Below the pieces are notes generated by a model. It saw only the letters and a list, made by a program, of their open reading frames with translations, was not told the DNA's origin and searched no databases. This document shows positions 32,696 through 41,562 of a stretch of 64,000 bases of DNA, piece after piece. Each line of letters begins with the position of its first letter. Within the stretch, counting starts at the first letter, position 1. The DNA is from Candidatus Polarisedimenticolia bacterium. GTDB lineage: Bacteria > Acidobacteriota > Polarisedimenticolia > Gp22-AA2. Location: positions 23,155 to 87,154 of the forward strand of contig DASYUH010000007.1 in the NCBI GenBank assembly GCA_036001465.1. Reading direction: 5' to 3'. The translations under genes were made by a program, and so were the position numbers.

Positions 32696-34249
32696 CTAGT
32701 GTTTCTCTTTCTCCAGCTCCTTCAGGCAGGCCCGGGCTTCGGAGTGGGAGGGCATGAGCTCGAGGGTCTTCTCGAACTCCTTCTTCGCCTTGGCGTACAA
32801 ACCGTGAGTTCGGTAGAAGTGACCGAGGGTGACGGAGTGGGCGGGGTTGAAGGGCTCGAGCTCGGCGGCGCGCAGGAGGGCCCCCTCGGCCCGCTTCTGC
32901 CAGCGGTAGTCGGGGTTTCTCTGGAGCGACTGGCCGAGGAGGCTGAACACCTGCGCGTTCTTGTCGCTGTAGGACGTGGCGAACTCGCAGTAGCGAATGC
33001 AGTTGAAGAAATCACCCATCTTGAAGTAGTCCCTCGCCTTGCCGAAGAACTGCTCCGCCCTTCGGGCCTTTTCCTCCTCGAACGACTGTTTCTCGGTCTT
33101 CGTCAGCTCCTTGCGCATGGACAGGGAATCGAGGTCGAGGTTCACCACCCGCTCGGTGCTGGAGCCGGCCGCGCGCGCCGCGCCGAGCTTCTGCTCGCGC
33201 ACGGCGAGGAAGGACTCCAGGAGTCGCGCCTCGATGATCTGCAGCTCCTCCTTGAGGTCCTGCTGCACCTTCTTCATGAAGCGCGACGGGTGATACCTTT
33301 CCTTCCGCTCCATGTACGCCGCCTTGATCCGGTCCGCGCTGGCCGCCTCGTCGATGCCCAGGATCGTCTGGGGGGGGCTTTCGCGGGCCAGGCGGTAGAA
33401 GTCGCGCACCTCGGACAGCTCGCGTTCCTCGCGCCGCCGCTTCTCCTCCTCGCCGCGCACCAGGTCGCCGCAGCTGAGGGGACCGGCGGAGATGGCCGGC
33501 ACGAAGTTGATCATGCCGAGAATCAGGAGGCCGAAGAGGAACCGCGCGGCCAGATCCTCCTCCCCGGGCGGCACCTGCGCGAGGACGTCCCGAACCTTGG
33601 TCTGTCCGTCGACCCGGGATAGAAGGTAACCCTCGATGGGCGCCAGCGTGAGACGGTCGATCGGCAGATAGATCTGGTCGGACAGGCGGAGGACACGGTC
33701 CTGACGCAGGAGCGCCTCCCGGATCGGCTCGAATCCGACCATGGATCGCAGGGCGTGAATGATCATCTCGAAGCTGGCCACGACATCCGTCTGCAGAAGC
33801 CCGGCGGTGACGGAGCCTTCGTCGAAACGGTACTCGATCTCCTCCCAACGGAACAGGGCGGTGAGGATGCGCTGCGCCAGCTCGCGGTTGGCTCCCAGGA
33901 GCGTCTCGTGCGTCACCAGGCCCCGGCGCGCGGCGACCTCCGCCACCTGGGAATCGGCGAGACCCTTCAGGGTCTCGGCCTCCTCGATCCGCATCCATCC
34001 CTTCTCGACCAGAAGGGCCGACAGCCGCTCGTCGGGGAGCGACGACGAGGCGGTCAGGATCATCCCGCGGTCCAGCAGGATCCGCTTCTCCACGCCGCTT
34101 CGGCCGAGAACGAGGACGCCGGTCTTCTCGTCCATGTAGAGGTCACGGATGAGCTCGGCCAGGGCCGGGGGCGAGCAGAAGCCGCGAGCGCTCCTGTCCG
34201 GCGAGGTGCCCGCGTCTCCCGTCGTCACGGTGGCCCCTTCGCCGCTCAT
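32696..34249 (-). CDS. DUF4388 / J-like / TPR signalling-associated protein
   Basis: The 517-residue product has an N-terminal DUF4388 (PATAN-type) region from about residue 20 (LAELIRDLYMDEKTGVLVLG...), found in Myxococcota and Acidobacteriota signalling proteins. A J-domain-like helical pair follows at about 295-335 (ILGIDEAASADRIKAAYMERKERYHPSRF); the usual HPD is HPS, so it may not activate DnaK. Four or so TPR-like helices follow to the end. ATG 34247-34249 overlaps the kinase stop as ATGA, so it is translated with the kinase. A scaffold role for the two-component operon is inferred. It is the last gene of the operon. Confidence 0.82.
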   Translation of the reverse strand: MSGEGATVTTGDAGTSPDRSARGFCSPPALAELIRDLYMDEKTGVLVLGRSGVEKRILLDRGMILTASSSLPDERLSALLVEKGWMRIEEAETLKGLADSQVAEVAARRGLVTHETLLGANRELAQRILTALFRWEEIEYRFDEGSVTAGLLQTDVVASFEMIIHALRSMVGFEPIREALLRQDRVLRLSDQIYLPIDRLTLAPIEGYLLSRVDGQTKVRDVLAQVPPGEEDLAARFLFGLLILGMINFVPAISAGPLSCGDLVRGEEEKRRREERELSEVRDFYRLARESPPQTILGIDEAASADRIKAAYMERKERYHPSRFMKKVQQDLKEELQIIEARLLESFLAVREQKLGAARAAGSSTERVVNLDLDSLSMRKELTKTEKQSFEEEKARRAEQFFGKARDYFKMGDFFNCIRYCEFATSYSDKNAQVFSLLGQSLQRNPDYRWQKRAEGALLRAAELEPFNPAHSVTLGHFYRTHGLYAKAKKEFEKTLELMPSHSEARACLKELEKEKH

Positions 34250-35448
34250 GCTGCGGAGGCTCCGGAAGCCGATGGGGCGGTGCCGGTGGCCGGCCCGGAA
34301 ATGCGCAGCGACACGAAGACCGTGGTCCCTTCCCGGACCTTGCTTTTCAGCCAGATCCGGCCGCCATGACATTCGACCGCGAGCCGGCAGAACGTCAGCC
34401 CCAGCCCCGAATCATTCAGAAGGCGCTTGCCCGATTCCGAGTCGCCCGCCACGAATTTCTCGAAGATCCGGGGCTGCAACTCTTCCGAGATCCCCTCTCC
34501 CGTGTCGCTGACCGTCAGGGTGACGTGGTCCCCCTCTTTCAGGGCGTCCACCACGACGCGCCCTCCGCTCGGCGTGTGTTTGAACGCATTGCTCAGGAGG
34601 TTGGCGATCACCCGGCTCACCAGCTCGCGATCGGCGACGGGCGCGGGGAGATCGGGGTCGACGCGGTTCTCCAGGCGGATCCCGTCGCGCGCGCTCAGGC
34701 CCATCATCTCGTCGGCGTTCTCCTGGACCACCGCATGCAGAACGACGGACTCCAGGCGCAGGGGCATTTTGCGCTCCTCCAGCCTGCCGATCTGCAGGAT
34801 GTTCAGGATCATCCGCATCATCTGCCGGGCGCTCTCGTGCGTGCGCTGCAGGAGCTCCGCCAGCCGGGCGGGGGTCAGCGACTCGTGGCTCTGCATCTGG
34901 ATGAGCTGGATGTTCCCCGTGATGCTGGCCAGGGGATTCTTGAGGTCGTGCACCACCATCTGCATCATCGATTCCTTGAATCCCTGCATGCGCACCAGCT
35001 CCTGGTTCGCGGCCTCGATCTCCGATTTTCGGCGCTCCAGCTCGTCCTGCAGCGCCTTCACCCTGAGGACGGAACGCACCTTGGCGAGGAGCTCGAGCTT
35101 GTTGATCGGCTTCGTCAGGAAATCGTCGGCCCCGTATTCGAGGGCCTGGACCTTGTCCTCGAGCGCGTTCAACGCCGTGACCATGATGACCGGCAGGAGG
35201 CGCGTCTCGTAGCGCCCCTTCAGGCGCTGGCACAGCTCGAAGCCGCTGACCCGGGGCATCATCACGTCGAGGACCAGAAGATCGGGGTGCTCGGTTTCGA
35301 CCATGCCGAGCGCTTCCTCGCCGTTGTAGGCCTTGATCACGCGGTAGCCGCTCCCCTTCAAGATCGACTCGATGAGGCGCACGTTGCGATGATCGTCGTC
35401 CACCACCAGGACCGATGCGCCGGGGGCGTCCTGCTGTGCGCTCATCAT
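34246..35448 (-). CDS. Receiver-histidine kinase fusion
   Basis: The 400-residue soluble protein begins with a receiver domain (SVLVVDDDHRNVRLIESIL; phospho-Asp in HPDLLVLDVMMPRVSG; Lys in DDFLTKPINKLELL). A coiled coil follows, then a HisKA domain with the phospho-His in MVVHDLKNPLASITG, and an HATPase domain (N box VIANLLSNAFKHTPSGG, G1 SDTGEGIS, G2 GLGLTFC). It lacks membrane segments, so it takes input through its receiver, probably from the hybrid kinase encoded upstream. Its start is 31 bases after that gene, and it overlaps the DUF4388 gene. Confidence 0.9.
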   Translation of the reverse strand: MMSAQQDAPGASVLVVDDDHRNVRLIESILKGSGYRVIKAYNGEEALGMVETEHPDLLVLDVMMPRVSGFELCQRLKGRYETRLLPVIMVTALNALEDKVQALEYGADDFLTKPINKLELLAKVRSVLRVKALQDELERRKSEIEAANQELVRMQGFKESMMQMVVHDLKNPLASITGNIQLIQMQSHESLTPARLAELLQRTHESARQMMRMILNILQIGRLEERKMPLRLESVVLHAVVQENADEMMGLSARDGIRLENRVDPDLPAPVADRELVSRVIANLLSNAFKHTPSGGRVVVDALKEGDHVTLTVSDTGEGISEELQPRIFEKFVAGDSESGKRLLNDSGLGLTFCRLAVECHGGRIWLKSKVREGTTVFVSLRISGPATGTAPSASGASAA

Positions 35449-35479
35449 CCTCTCCTGGCGCGGTCCGCGCCGCAGGCAG

Positions 35480-37450
35480 TCAATTGGAGTGGAGTCCCGG
35501 ACCCTGGTTCAGAAAGGCCGCGATCTGCTTGGCCAGCTCCCCCGGCTGGATCGGCTTCGAGATGTACCCCGCGCACCCGGCCTCCTTGGCCCTGGCCTCG
35601 TCCCCCTTCATGACGTGGGCCGTCAGGGCGATGACGGGAATGTGACTGGTCTCCGGGTTGTCCCGAAGGAGACGCGCCGCCCGGAGCCCGTCCATCCCCG
35701 GGAGCTGAATGTCCATCAATATGAGGTCCGGGCGTATGAACTTCAAGGCATCGAGGGCTTCTTCGCCGGTGGTCGATTCCGCCACGCGGTACCCGCTCTG
35801 CTTCAGGATGTCCCGGACCAGCTTGAGGTTGATGGGGTTGTCCTCCACCACGAGGATCAGGCCTCCGGTGGTGCTCGCGCCCTTCGTCATCGGGTTGACG
35901 CCACTCCCTTTCCCGGCCGTCTGGACCGCCTCAGCCGCGGGCGCCGGAGCGACCGCTCCCGGAATGGTGAACGTGAAATCGCTCCCCTCCCCGAAGCGGC
36001 TTTTCAGGGTCAGACGCCCGCCCTGCATCTCCACGAATTTCTTGACCAGGGTGAGCCCGAGACCGGTGCCCTGGTAGCGGCGCGCATAGGAGCCGTCCAC
36101 CTGCGTGAACGCCTGAAAGATGCGCTCCTGGTCCTCCTCCTTGATGCCTATCCCGGTGTCGATGACCGAGACCGCCACCCGCTCCCCCTGGTGGCAGGCG
36201 CGCAGCGTCACGCGGCCTCCCGGATGCGTGAATTTCACGGCGTTGCTGAGCAGGTTGTTGAGGATCTGTCTCACCTTGCCGCGGTCCGCCCGCACCTCGA
36301 CCTCCGACTCCTCCACCTCGGCGACGACCTCGATGTGCTTGCGACCGGCCTCGACGCGCAGCAGCGCCATGACCTCCTCGATCACCGGGCCGATCTCGAA
36401 CTCCTCCAGGTTCAGCTTCATCTTGCCCGCTTCGATCTTCGAGAGGTCGAGGATCTCGTTGATCAGCTCCAGGAGGTGCCGCCCGCTGCTCAGGATGTCC
36501 GTGACGTAGTCCTTCTGATCCTCGCTGAGAGCCCCGGAACCGGTGTCGAGCAGCAGTTCGGAGAATCCGATGACCGCGTTCAGCGGCGTGCGCAGCTCAT
36601 GGGACATGTTCGCGAGGAATTCGCTTTTCAGCGAGTTGGCGCGCTGCAGCTCCAGATTGGAGTTCTGCAGCTTCTGGTTCACCACCTCCAGCTCCTGCGT
36701 GCGCTCCTTCACCTTGCGCTCCAGATCGGCGTTCATCCGCTCGATGTCTTCGAGGTGCTGCCTCCTTTCCTCCAGCTTGTCCAGGTACAGCTTGTACGAG
36801 TAATAGATGAGGACGCAAAAGGGCAGGGACAGGACGAACGAGTAGATGCCGAATCGCCCCAGGAAGTAGGACATCGCCAGGGCCAGCGACCCTCCCGCGA
36901 AGAACGAAGGGGCCGACCAGAGGAAGTTGTCGTGCCACACCTTGAAGAGGTTCGACCGGTTGCTGAGCGCCACCACCCCCGAGATGCTGTAGGTGTTCAC
37001 GAGGTAGAAGACCAGGGTCGCCACCATCAGGGCGACCAGCGGATAACCCCCGATGGACCCCTCGCTCCTGCCGCCGACGAACGTGTAGGTGGTGCAGGTC
37101 AGAAACGTGGTGATCACGAACGAGCTGATGTTGAACAGGGCGCGGTAGAACTCCATGCGCGGGGCGCGGATGAAGCACAGGCTGCTGATGCAGAGGATGG
37201 AGATGAACACCGCATTGGCGGTGCCCAGCTGGATCATCGTCGCCAGGATGAACGGATGCGAGATCGACATCTCGACCCGCATCCCCAGGTGCACCGTGTG
37301 CGGCGCCATGATCGCGCCGATGAGGGCCAGCATCAGGAATTCGGTGCTGAACGTCAGGGTGCCGGAATGGAGAACGTGGAGCAGGATGACCAGCGCCGCC
37401 GCGTAGGTCGCCAGGATGTAGATCCGGGTGCCCCGGTTCAAGTCCTTCAT
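35480..37450 (-). CDS. Membrane-bound hybrid histidine kinase
   Basis: The 656-residue product has seven or eight membrane segments in its first 225 residues with no large periplasmic loop, then a long coiled coil ([21 protein letters not shown]...). Next are HisKA (phospho-His in [20 protein letters not shown]), HATPase (N box [39 protein letters not shown]) and a C-terminal receiver ([15 protein letters not shown], phospho-Asp in [15 protein letters not shown], Lys in GYISKPIQP). The membrane part may sense lipid state or a small molecule. It is between the NtrC-type activator and the receiver-kinase in one operon. Confidence 0.93.
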   Translation of the reverse strand: MKDLNRGTRIYILATYAAALVILLHVLHSGTLTFSTEFLMLALIGAIMAPHTVHLGMRVEMSISHPFILATMIQLGTANAVFISILCISSLCFIRAPRMEFYRALFNISSFVITTFLTCTTYTFVGGRSEGSIGGYPLVALMVATLVFYLVNTYSISGVVALSNRSNLFKVWHDNFLWSAPSFFAGGSLALAMSYFLGRFGIYSFVLSLPFCVLIYYSYKLYLDKLEERRQHLEDIERMNADLERKVKERTQELEVVNQKLQNSNLELQRANSLKSEFLANMSHELRTPLNAVIGFSELLLDTGSGALSEDQKDYVTDILSSGRHLLELINEILDLSKIEAGKMKLNLEEFEIGPVIEEVMALLRVEAGRKHIEVVAEVEESEVEVRADRGKVRQILNNLLSNAVKFTHPGGRVTLRACHQGERVAVSVIDTGIGIKEEDQERIFQAFTQVDGSYARRYQGTGLGLTLVKKFVEMQGGRLTLKSRFGEGSDFTFTIPGAVAPAPAAEAVQTAGKGSGVNPMTKGASTTGGLILVVEDNPINLKLVRDILKQSGYRVAESTTGEEALDALKFIRPDLILMDIQLPGMDGLRAARLLRDNPETSHIPVIALTAHVMKGDEARAKEAGCAGYISKPIQPGELAKQIAAFLNQGPGLHSN

Positions 37451-37507
37451 GCGTTCACCCCGGCACCGGCGGGCCGGGGCAGGCTTCCTCCGGCCGCTCG
37501 AGCCGCC

Positions 37508-38908
37508 TCAGTTCATCGGGTTGCGCCCGATGTCGTACTTCTTGAGCTTGCTGTAGAGGCTGCTACGATTGATGCCGAGCACCGAGGCGGCCAGCTTCTT
37601 GTTCCAGTTGCACTCGGCAAGGGTCTTGAGGATGTAGAGGCGCTCGTTCTCATACAGCGAGAGCTTGACCTCGGCCCCTTCGGTCGCGCCGTCCTTGAGG
37701 TTGGGAGGCAGGTCGCTCAGATCGATGAGATCCCCCTTGGCGAGGATCACCGTGCGCTCGATGACGTTCTCCAGCTCGCGGACGTTCCCCGGCCAGGAGT
37801 ACCGCGTCATGCCCTCCATCGCCTCGCTCGAGAAACCGCGCATCGTCTTGCCGATCTTCTTGGACACCCGCTCGAGGAACTCCATGCTCAGGGTCGGAAT
37901 GTCCTCGACGCGCTCGCGCAGGGGCGGGATGTGGATCGGGATGACGTTCAGTCGGTAGAACAGATCGTTGCGGAAGCTGCCGCGCTCCATCCCCTCCTGC
38001 AGGTTCTTGTTGGTCGCCGCAATGACGCGGACGTCGACCTCGATGGTCTGCTCGCCGCCCACGCGCTCGAACCGCCTTTCCTGGAGGAAGCGCAGGAGCA
38101 TGAGCTGCGTCGCGGGGGAGATGTCGCCGATCTCGTCCAGGAAGATGGTCCCCGAGTCGGCGAGCTCGAAGCGGCCCTTCTTCTGCTTGACCGCGCCCGT
38201 GAAGGCCCCCTTTTCGTGTCCGAAGAGCTCCGAATGGAGGATCCCCTCGGAGTAGACGGCGCAGTTGGCCTCCACGAAAGGACGCTCGGCCCGCAACGAG
38301 TTGTAGTGAAGGATGCGGGCCAGCAGGCCCTTGCCGGTGCCGCTCTCTCCCATGACCAGGACGGTTGAGTCGGTGCCCGTGACCTCCTGCAGCAGGTCGT
38401 GAATCTGCTTCATCTTCGGGCTCTTCCCGAGGATGGCGCTGAACGCATACTGGCCTTGCAGGTTGCGTCGCAGCTCGAAGTTCTTCACCTTCTCCGTCTG
38501 CAGCTCCTCGAGCGCCCGACGCCGCTCGCTTCCCATCTGCTTGAGCTGCGCCGCCCTCTCGGCGAGCGCCAGGAGCTCGTCCTCCGCGATCGGCTGCTTG
38601 AGGAAGTCATACGCCCCCTTGCGGAGCGCCAGGATGGTCGTCTCGACCTCCGGTCGCGCCGCCGTCAGCACCACCGGAATCTCGGGAGACGATTCCTTGA
38701 TCCGCGCGAGCAGTTCGATGCCGCTCAAGTCCGGCAGGTCCATCGCGACGATCGCGAGATCGAACCCCTGGGCGCGCAGGCGCTCGAGCGCCAGCGCGCA
38801 GCGATCGACCGCCACGAGGCGGTGACCGCCGCGAGTCAGGATTCCCGTCTGATTGCGGACCGAGTCCGCGTCCGCATCAACGATGAGGATATTGGCCTTG
38901 GGATGCAC
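37508..38908 (-). CDS. NtrC-family sigma-54 activator with degenerate receiver
   Basis: The 466-residue product has an N-terminal receiver-like domain, a AAA+ domain with Walker A VLVMGESGTGKGLLARIL, the sigma-54-contacting GAFTGA loop (HEKGAFTGAVKQ) and Walker B GTIFLDEIGDI, and a C-terminal Fis-type HTH (NKKLAASVLGINRSSLYSKL). In the receiver the phosphoacceptor position is Ala55 (DLAIVAMDLPDLSG); Asp57 is two places later. One acidic-pocket residue is Ala12, while Thr82 and Lys104 remain. So it may work without aspartyl phosphorylation. ATG 38908 has AGGAGG nine bases upstream. First gene of the signalling operon. Confidence 0.92.
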   Translation of the reverse strand: MHPKANILIVDADADSVRNQTGILTRGGHRLVAVDRCALALERLRAQGFDLAIVAMDLPDLSGIELLARIKESSPEIPVVLTAARPEVETTILALRKGAYDFLKQPIAEDELLALAERAAQLKQMGSERRRALEELQTEKVKNFELRRNLQGQYAFSAILGKSPKMKQIHDLLQEVTGTDSTVLVMGESGTGKGLLARILHYNSLRAERPFVEANCAVYSEGILHSELFGHEKGAFTGAVKQKKGRFELADSGTIFLDEIGDISPATQLMLLRFLQERRFERVGGEQTIEVDVRVIAATNKNLQEGMERGSFRNDLFYRLNVIPIHIPPLRERVEDIPTLSMEFLERVSKKIGKTMRGFSSEAMEGMTRYSWPGNVRELENVIERTVILAKGDLIDLSDLPPNLKDGATEGAEVKLSLYENERLYILKTLAECNWNKKLAASVLGINRSSLYSKLKKYDIGRNPMN

Positions 38909-39232
38909 TCTGCCCTCCTGAGTGACGTGTCCAGAAGAGCAGCAAGAAGCGTTCCATGGTCACGGCGGGCCCCGGTTCGCGGAACCCAAGCTGGAACAGG
39001 GCCTTGCGCCGATGACGAAGGTGAAATCACCGGCCGGGGCGCTCCGGAAAACGCTTTGGACATCGCCGACGACACAAACTGTAACGGGATGTCCGAACGG
39101 CGCCGCCCCGCGGGACCGCGTCCTGACTACACTCAGGACACGCGTCATGCCCTCGACGGGAACCGACCAGGGGTTGGGCGCGTCCCGGAGGCGCGGCAGG
39201 CCGTCGCCCGGGGCTATGGTAGGCTTGGAGAC
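38909..39232. other. Divergent 324-base intergenic region
   Basis: This lies between the NtrC-type gene and the TPR gene. I see no gene. A weak TTGCTG element is readable for the minus strand and a TAGGCT box ends seven bases before GTG 39233 for the plus strand, but no convincing -35 accompanies either. No sigma-54 site with correct spacing was found. Confidence 0.4.
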
Positions 39233-40696
39233 GTGTCGCGCCCTGTCCTGTCACGCCCGCGCGCCCGCCGCCTGGCCGCCGCGGCCCTGGCGCTCGCCGC
39301 CGCACTTCCCGCGCGGGCCGCGACCCCTCCCCCCGATTCCGGGAGCCTCATACGCTCCGGTCTCAAGGAGCTCCACGACGGTCTCTACGGGAAGGCCGAG
39401 GCGACCTTCCGCTCCGCCGCCCGCGCGGCGCCAGACGATCCGGCGCCGCAGATGTTCATCGCCTTCACGTACTGGTGGCGCACGCTGGAGGATCGCGGCG
39501 ATCGCTCGTGGGACGCTCCGTTCCTGTCGGCGGTGGAGAGCGCGGTGGCGTCGGGCGAGCGCCTCCTGGAGGTCGACCCCCGCGATCGCCGCGTCCTCGT
39601 TGCGGTCGGCACGGTGCATATCCTCAGGTCCCAGGTCGAAGCGATGCGCAAAAACCTCTTCAAGGCGGGACAGGAAGCCCGACGCGGGAAGAAAAAACTG
39701 GAGGCCGCGCTCGCGGTCGATCCGGGTTATGCCGACGCGCTGTTCGGGCTGGGCGCCTACAACTACTACACCGAGAAGATTCCGGGCCTGGCGCGAGGGC
39801 TCCTGTTCATGCCGCGCGGCGATTCCGAGCTGGGGCTCGCGCAGCTGAAGACGCTCGCCGCATCGGACGCCTATTTCAGCGCCGACGCCCGCCTTCTCCT
39901 GGCCCTCATCTGCGGGCACCGCGACGAGCGCTGCTACGGAGACGCCATGGCGCACCTGAAGGAGGCGCGCCGGAGAAATCCCGACTCGCCGCTGGTCCAG
40001 GGATCGATGGCCGGGCTGGAGATGCGCCTCGGGGAGTACTCGAGCGCCGTACGCGACCTGGACTCGGCCCTGGCGGCGGCCGCCGGCCCCGGGAAGGAGC
40101 GTCTCCGGCAGCGCCGCACGCTGCGGGTCTACCTGGCGGACGCCCTGGTGTCGGACTGGCGCCTGGACCGGGCCGAGGGGATCCTGCGCACGGTGGGCGA
40201 CCCGGCCTCGCTGCCGCCCCGCGAGCGGCAGGTGGTGGAGCGGCTGAGAGTCGAGCTGGCCTTCAAGAGGGGCGACGGGGCCGGCGGGTCCGCTGGCGGA
40301 GGGCCGTCCCTGCGCTCTCTCGTGGAGTCCGCCCTGCGCGCCCAGGACGGGAAGCGGGATGAAGAGGCCCGCCGCCTTCTCGCAACTGCGGCCGGGGCGT
40401 TCCCACAAAGCCCTCTGCCCCGCTTCCTGTCAGGGCGACTCGAATTCCTGGCGGGCCGCTACCAGGAGGCCGAAGGCTCGTTCCAGGCGGCGCTCGAGCG
40501 CGCGCCGAGTCCGCCGCCATGGATGTCGGGATGGATCCTGCTGTACCGCGGCCTGTCCGAGAAGGCGCTCGGTCGCCGCCTGGGCGCGCGCGCGCATTTT
40601 CAGGCGGCCAGCGAAGTGCGGCATTTCCGTTCGATCGATCGCGCGTGGCTCGAGCTTCAGGAAGGGGTGCCCCCGCACGGGCGGTGCGCACCCTGA
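39233..40696 (+). CDS. Exported TPR-repeat protein
   Basis: The 487-residue product has a signal peptide (SRPRARRLAAAALALAAALP, cleavage near ARAATPPP). The mature part is helical with TPR-like repeats, for example LKELHDGLYGKAEATFRSAA, KKLEAALAVDPGYADALFGL, AHLKEARRRNPDSPLVQGSM and GRYQEAEGSFQAALERAPSP. The GLGAYNYYTEKIPGLARGLLF stretch occurs in a family of bacterial exported TPR proteins. GTG 39233 is chosen because it gives an intact signal peptide. It ends six bases from the convergent transglycosylase stop. No enzyme activity is expected; an envelope-assembly role is possible. Confidence 0.8.
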   Translation: MSRPVLSRPRARRLAAAALALAAALPARAATPPPDSGSLIRSGLKELHDGLYGKAEATFRSAARAAPDDPAPQMFIAFTYWWRTLEDRGDRSWDAPFLSAVESAVASGERLLEVDPRDRRVLVAVGTVHILRSQVEAMRKNLFKAGQEARRGKKKLEAALAVDPGYADALFGLGAYNYYTEKIPGLARGLLFMPRGDSELGLAQLKTLAASDAYFSADARLLLALICGHRDERCYGDAMAHLKEARRRNPDSPLVQGSMAGLEMRLGEYSSAVRDLDSALAAAAGPGKERLRQRRTLRVYLADALVSDWRLDRAEGILRTVGDPASLPPRERQVVERLRVELAFKRGDGAGGSAGGGPSLRSLVESALRAQDGKRDEEARRLLATAAGAFPQSPLPRFLSGRLEFLAGRYQEAEGSFQAALERAPSPPPWMSGWILLYRGLSEKALGRRLGARAHFQAASEVRHFRSIDRAWLELQEGVPPHGRCAP

Positions 40697-40702
40697 GGTG
40701 GC

Positions 40703-41479
40703 CTAGCGCGACAGGGCGCGCGTCACCCGCACCACGTACTGCTCGGTCTCACGGAACGGAGGGATCCCGCCGAACCGATCGACCGCCTGCTCGCCCGCGT
40801 TGTAGGCCGCCAGAGCGAGACGGACCTGCCCGCTGTACCGTTCGAGGAGCTCCTTCAGGTAGCGCACCCCGCCGTCGAGATTCTCGACGGGGTTGAAGGC
40901 GTTCCCGACGGCGAAGCGGGCCGCGGTCTGGGGCATGAGCTGCATCAGCCCCATCGCGCCGCGCGGCGACACCGCGAAGGCGTCGTACCGTGATTCCACT
41001 TCGATCACCGCCAGCACGAGCGCCTCGTCCACCCGGTGCCTGCGCGCGATGCGGGCGGCCAGGTCGCGCAGCGCCTGGCGATCGAAGACCTCGCCCGGGC
41101 CAATCTCGATCGGGCCGTCCTCCTCGGGACCCTTGGCGCCGTCCGGCGGTCCGCTGTCCAGGACCGGTTCCGGGGCCCCAGCCATGGACGTTCCGTCCGG
41201 TGATGCCGGCGGAACGACCGGCGCCGGTCGCGGTGTCCTGTCTGTCGTCTCGTCGCGACGGATTGCCACAACCTGATCCTGGAGCAGGGCGATCTGCCCT
41301 CCCCCCTCCATCATCAGGACGATTCGGTCCCCGTCGCGGCGGAAATCGGTGACGGCCAGGGAACGGCCATTGCGCAGGAGCGCGACATCCGCGAAGGCAT
41401 CGGGGAGAGCCGCGGTCACCACCGGCAGTGCCAGCACCGCCCATCGGAACCGCACGGGGACCGCTGCGCGTCGTCGCAT
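40703..41479 (-). CDS. Soluble lytic transglycosylase (SLT family)
   Basis: The 258-residue product has a signal peptide (RFRWAVLALPVVTAALPDAFA), a small N-terminal strand-rich part (VALLRNGRSLAVTDFRRDGD) and a proline-rich linker. The C-terminal SLT domain begins near residue 140: the catalytic Glu is in VIEVESRYDAFAVSPRGAMGLMQLMP, with ENLDGGVRYLKELLERY and LALAAYNAGEQAV after it. It cleaves peptidoglycan in the periplasm. ATG 41477-41479 is the start; a TATAAT box ends ten bases before it and no ribosome site is seen. Confidence 0.9.
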   Translation of the reverse strand: MRRRAAVPVRFRWAVLALPVVTAALPDAFADVALLRNGRSLAVTDFRRDGDRIVLMMEGGGQIALLQDQVVAIRRDETTDRTPRPAPVVPPASPDGTSMAGAPEPVLDSGPPDGAKGPEEDGPIEIGPGEVFDRQALRDLAARIARRHRVDEALVLAVIEVESRYDAFAVSPRGAMGLMQLMPQTAARFAVGNAFNPVENLDGGVRYLKELLERYSGQVRLALAAYNAGEQAVDRFGGIPPFRETEQYVVRVTRALSR

Positions 41480-41489
41480 GAGTGCCGGG

Positions 41490-41518
41490 ATTATACGGTG
41501 AGACCCCCGCTCGAGCAA
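41490..41518 (-). promoter_or_regulatory. Promoter of the lytic transglycosylase
   Basis: On the minus strand TTGCTC (41518-41513), a 17-base spacer and consensus TATAAT (41495-41490). Ten bases separate the box from the ATG at 41479, giving a leader of about four bases. Confidence 0.6.
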
Positions 41519-41562
41519 CCGCTCGTGGGGCGGGCGGCGGTCATTCAGGCGTCAAGGACCCG

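Noticed and set aside
38992..39007. Sigma-54-like promoter (TGGAAC...TTGC) between the NtrC-type gene and the TPR gene
   Set aside because: The GG and GC pairs are 11 bases apart instead of the required 10.
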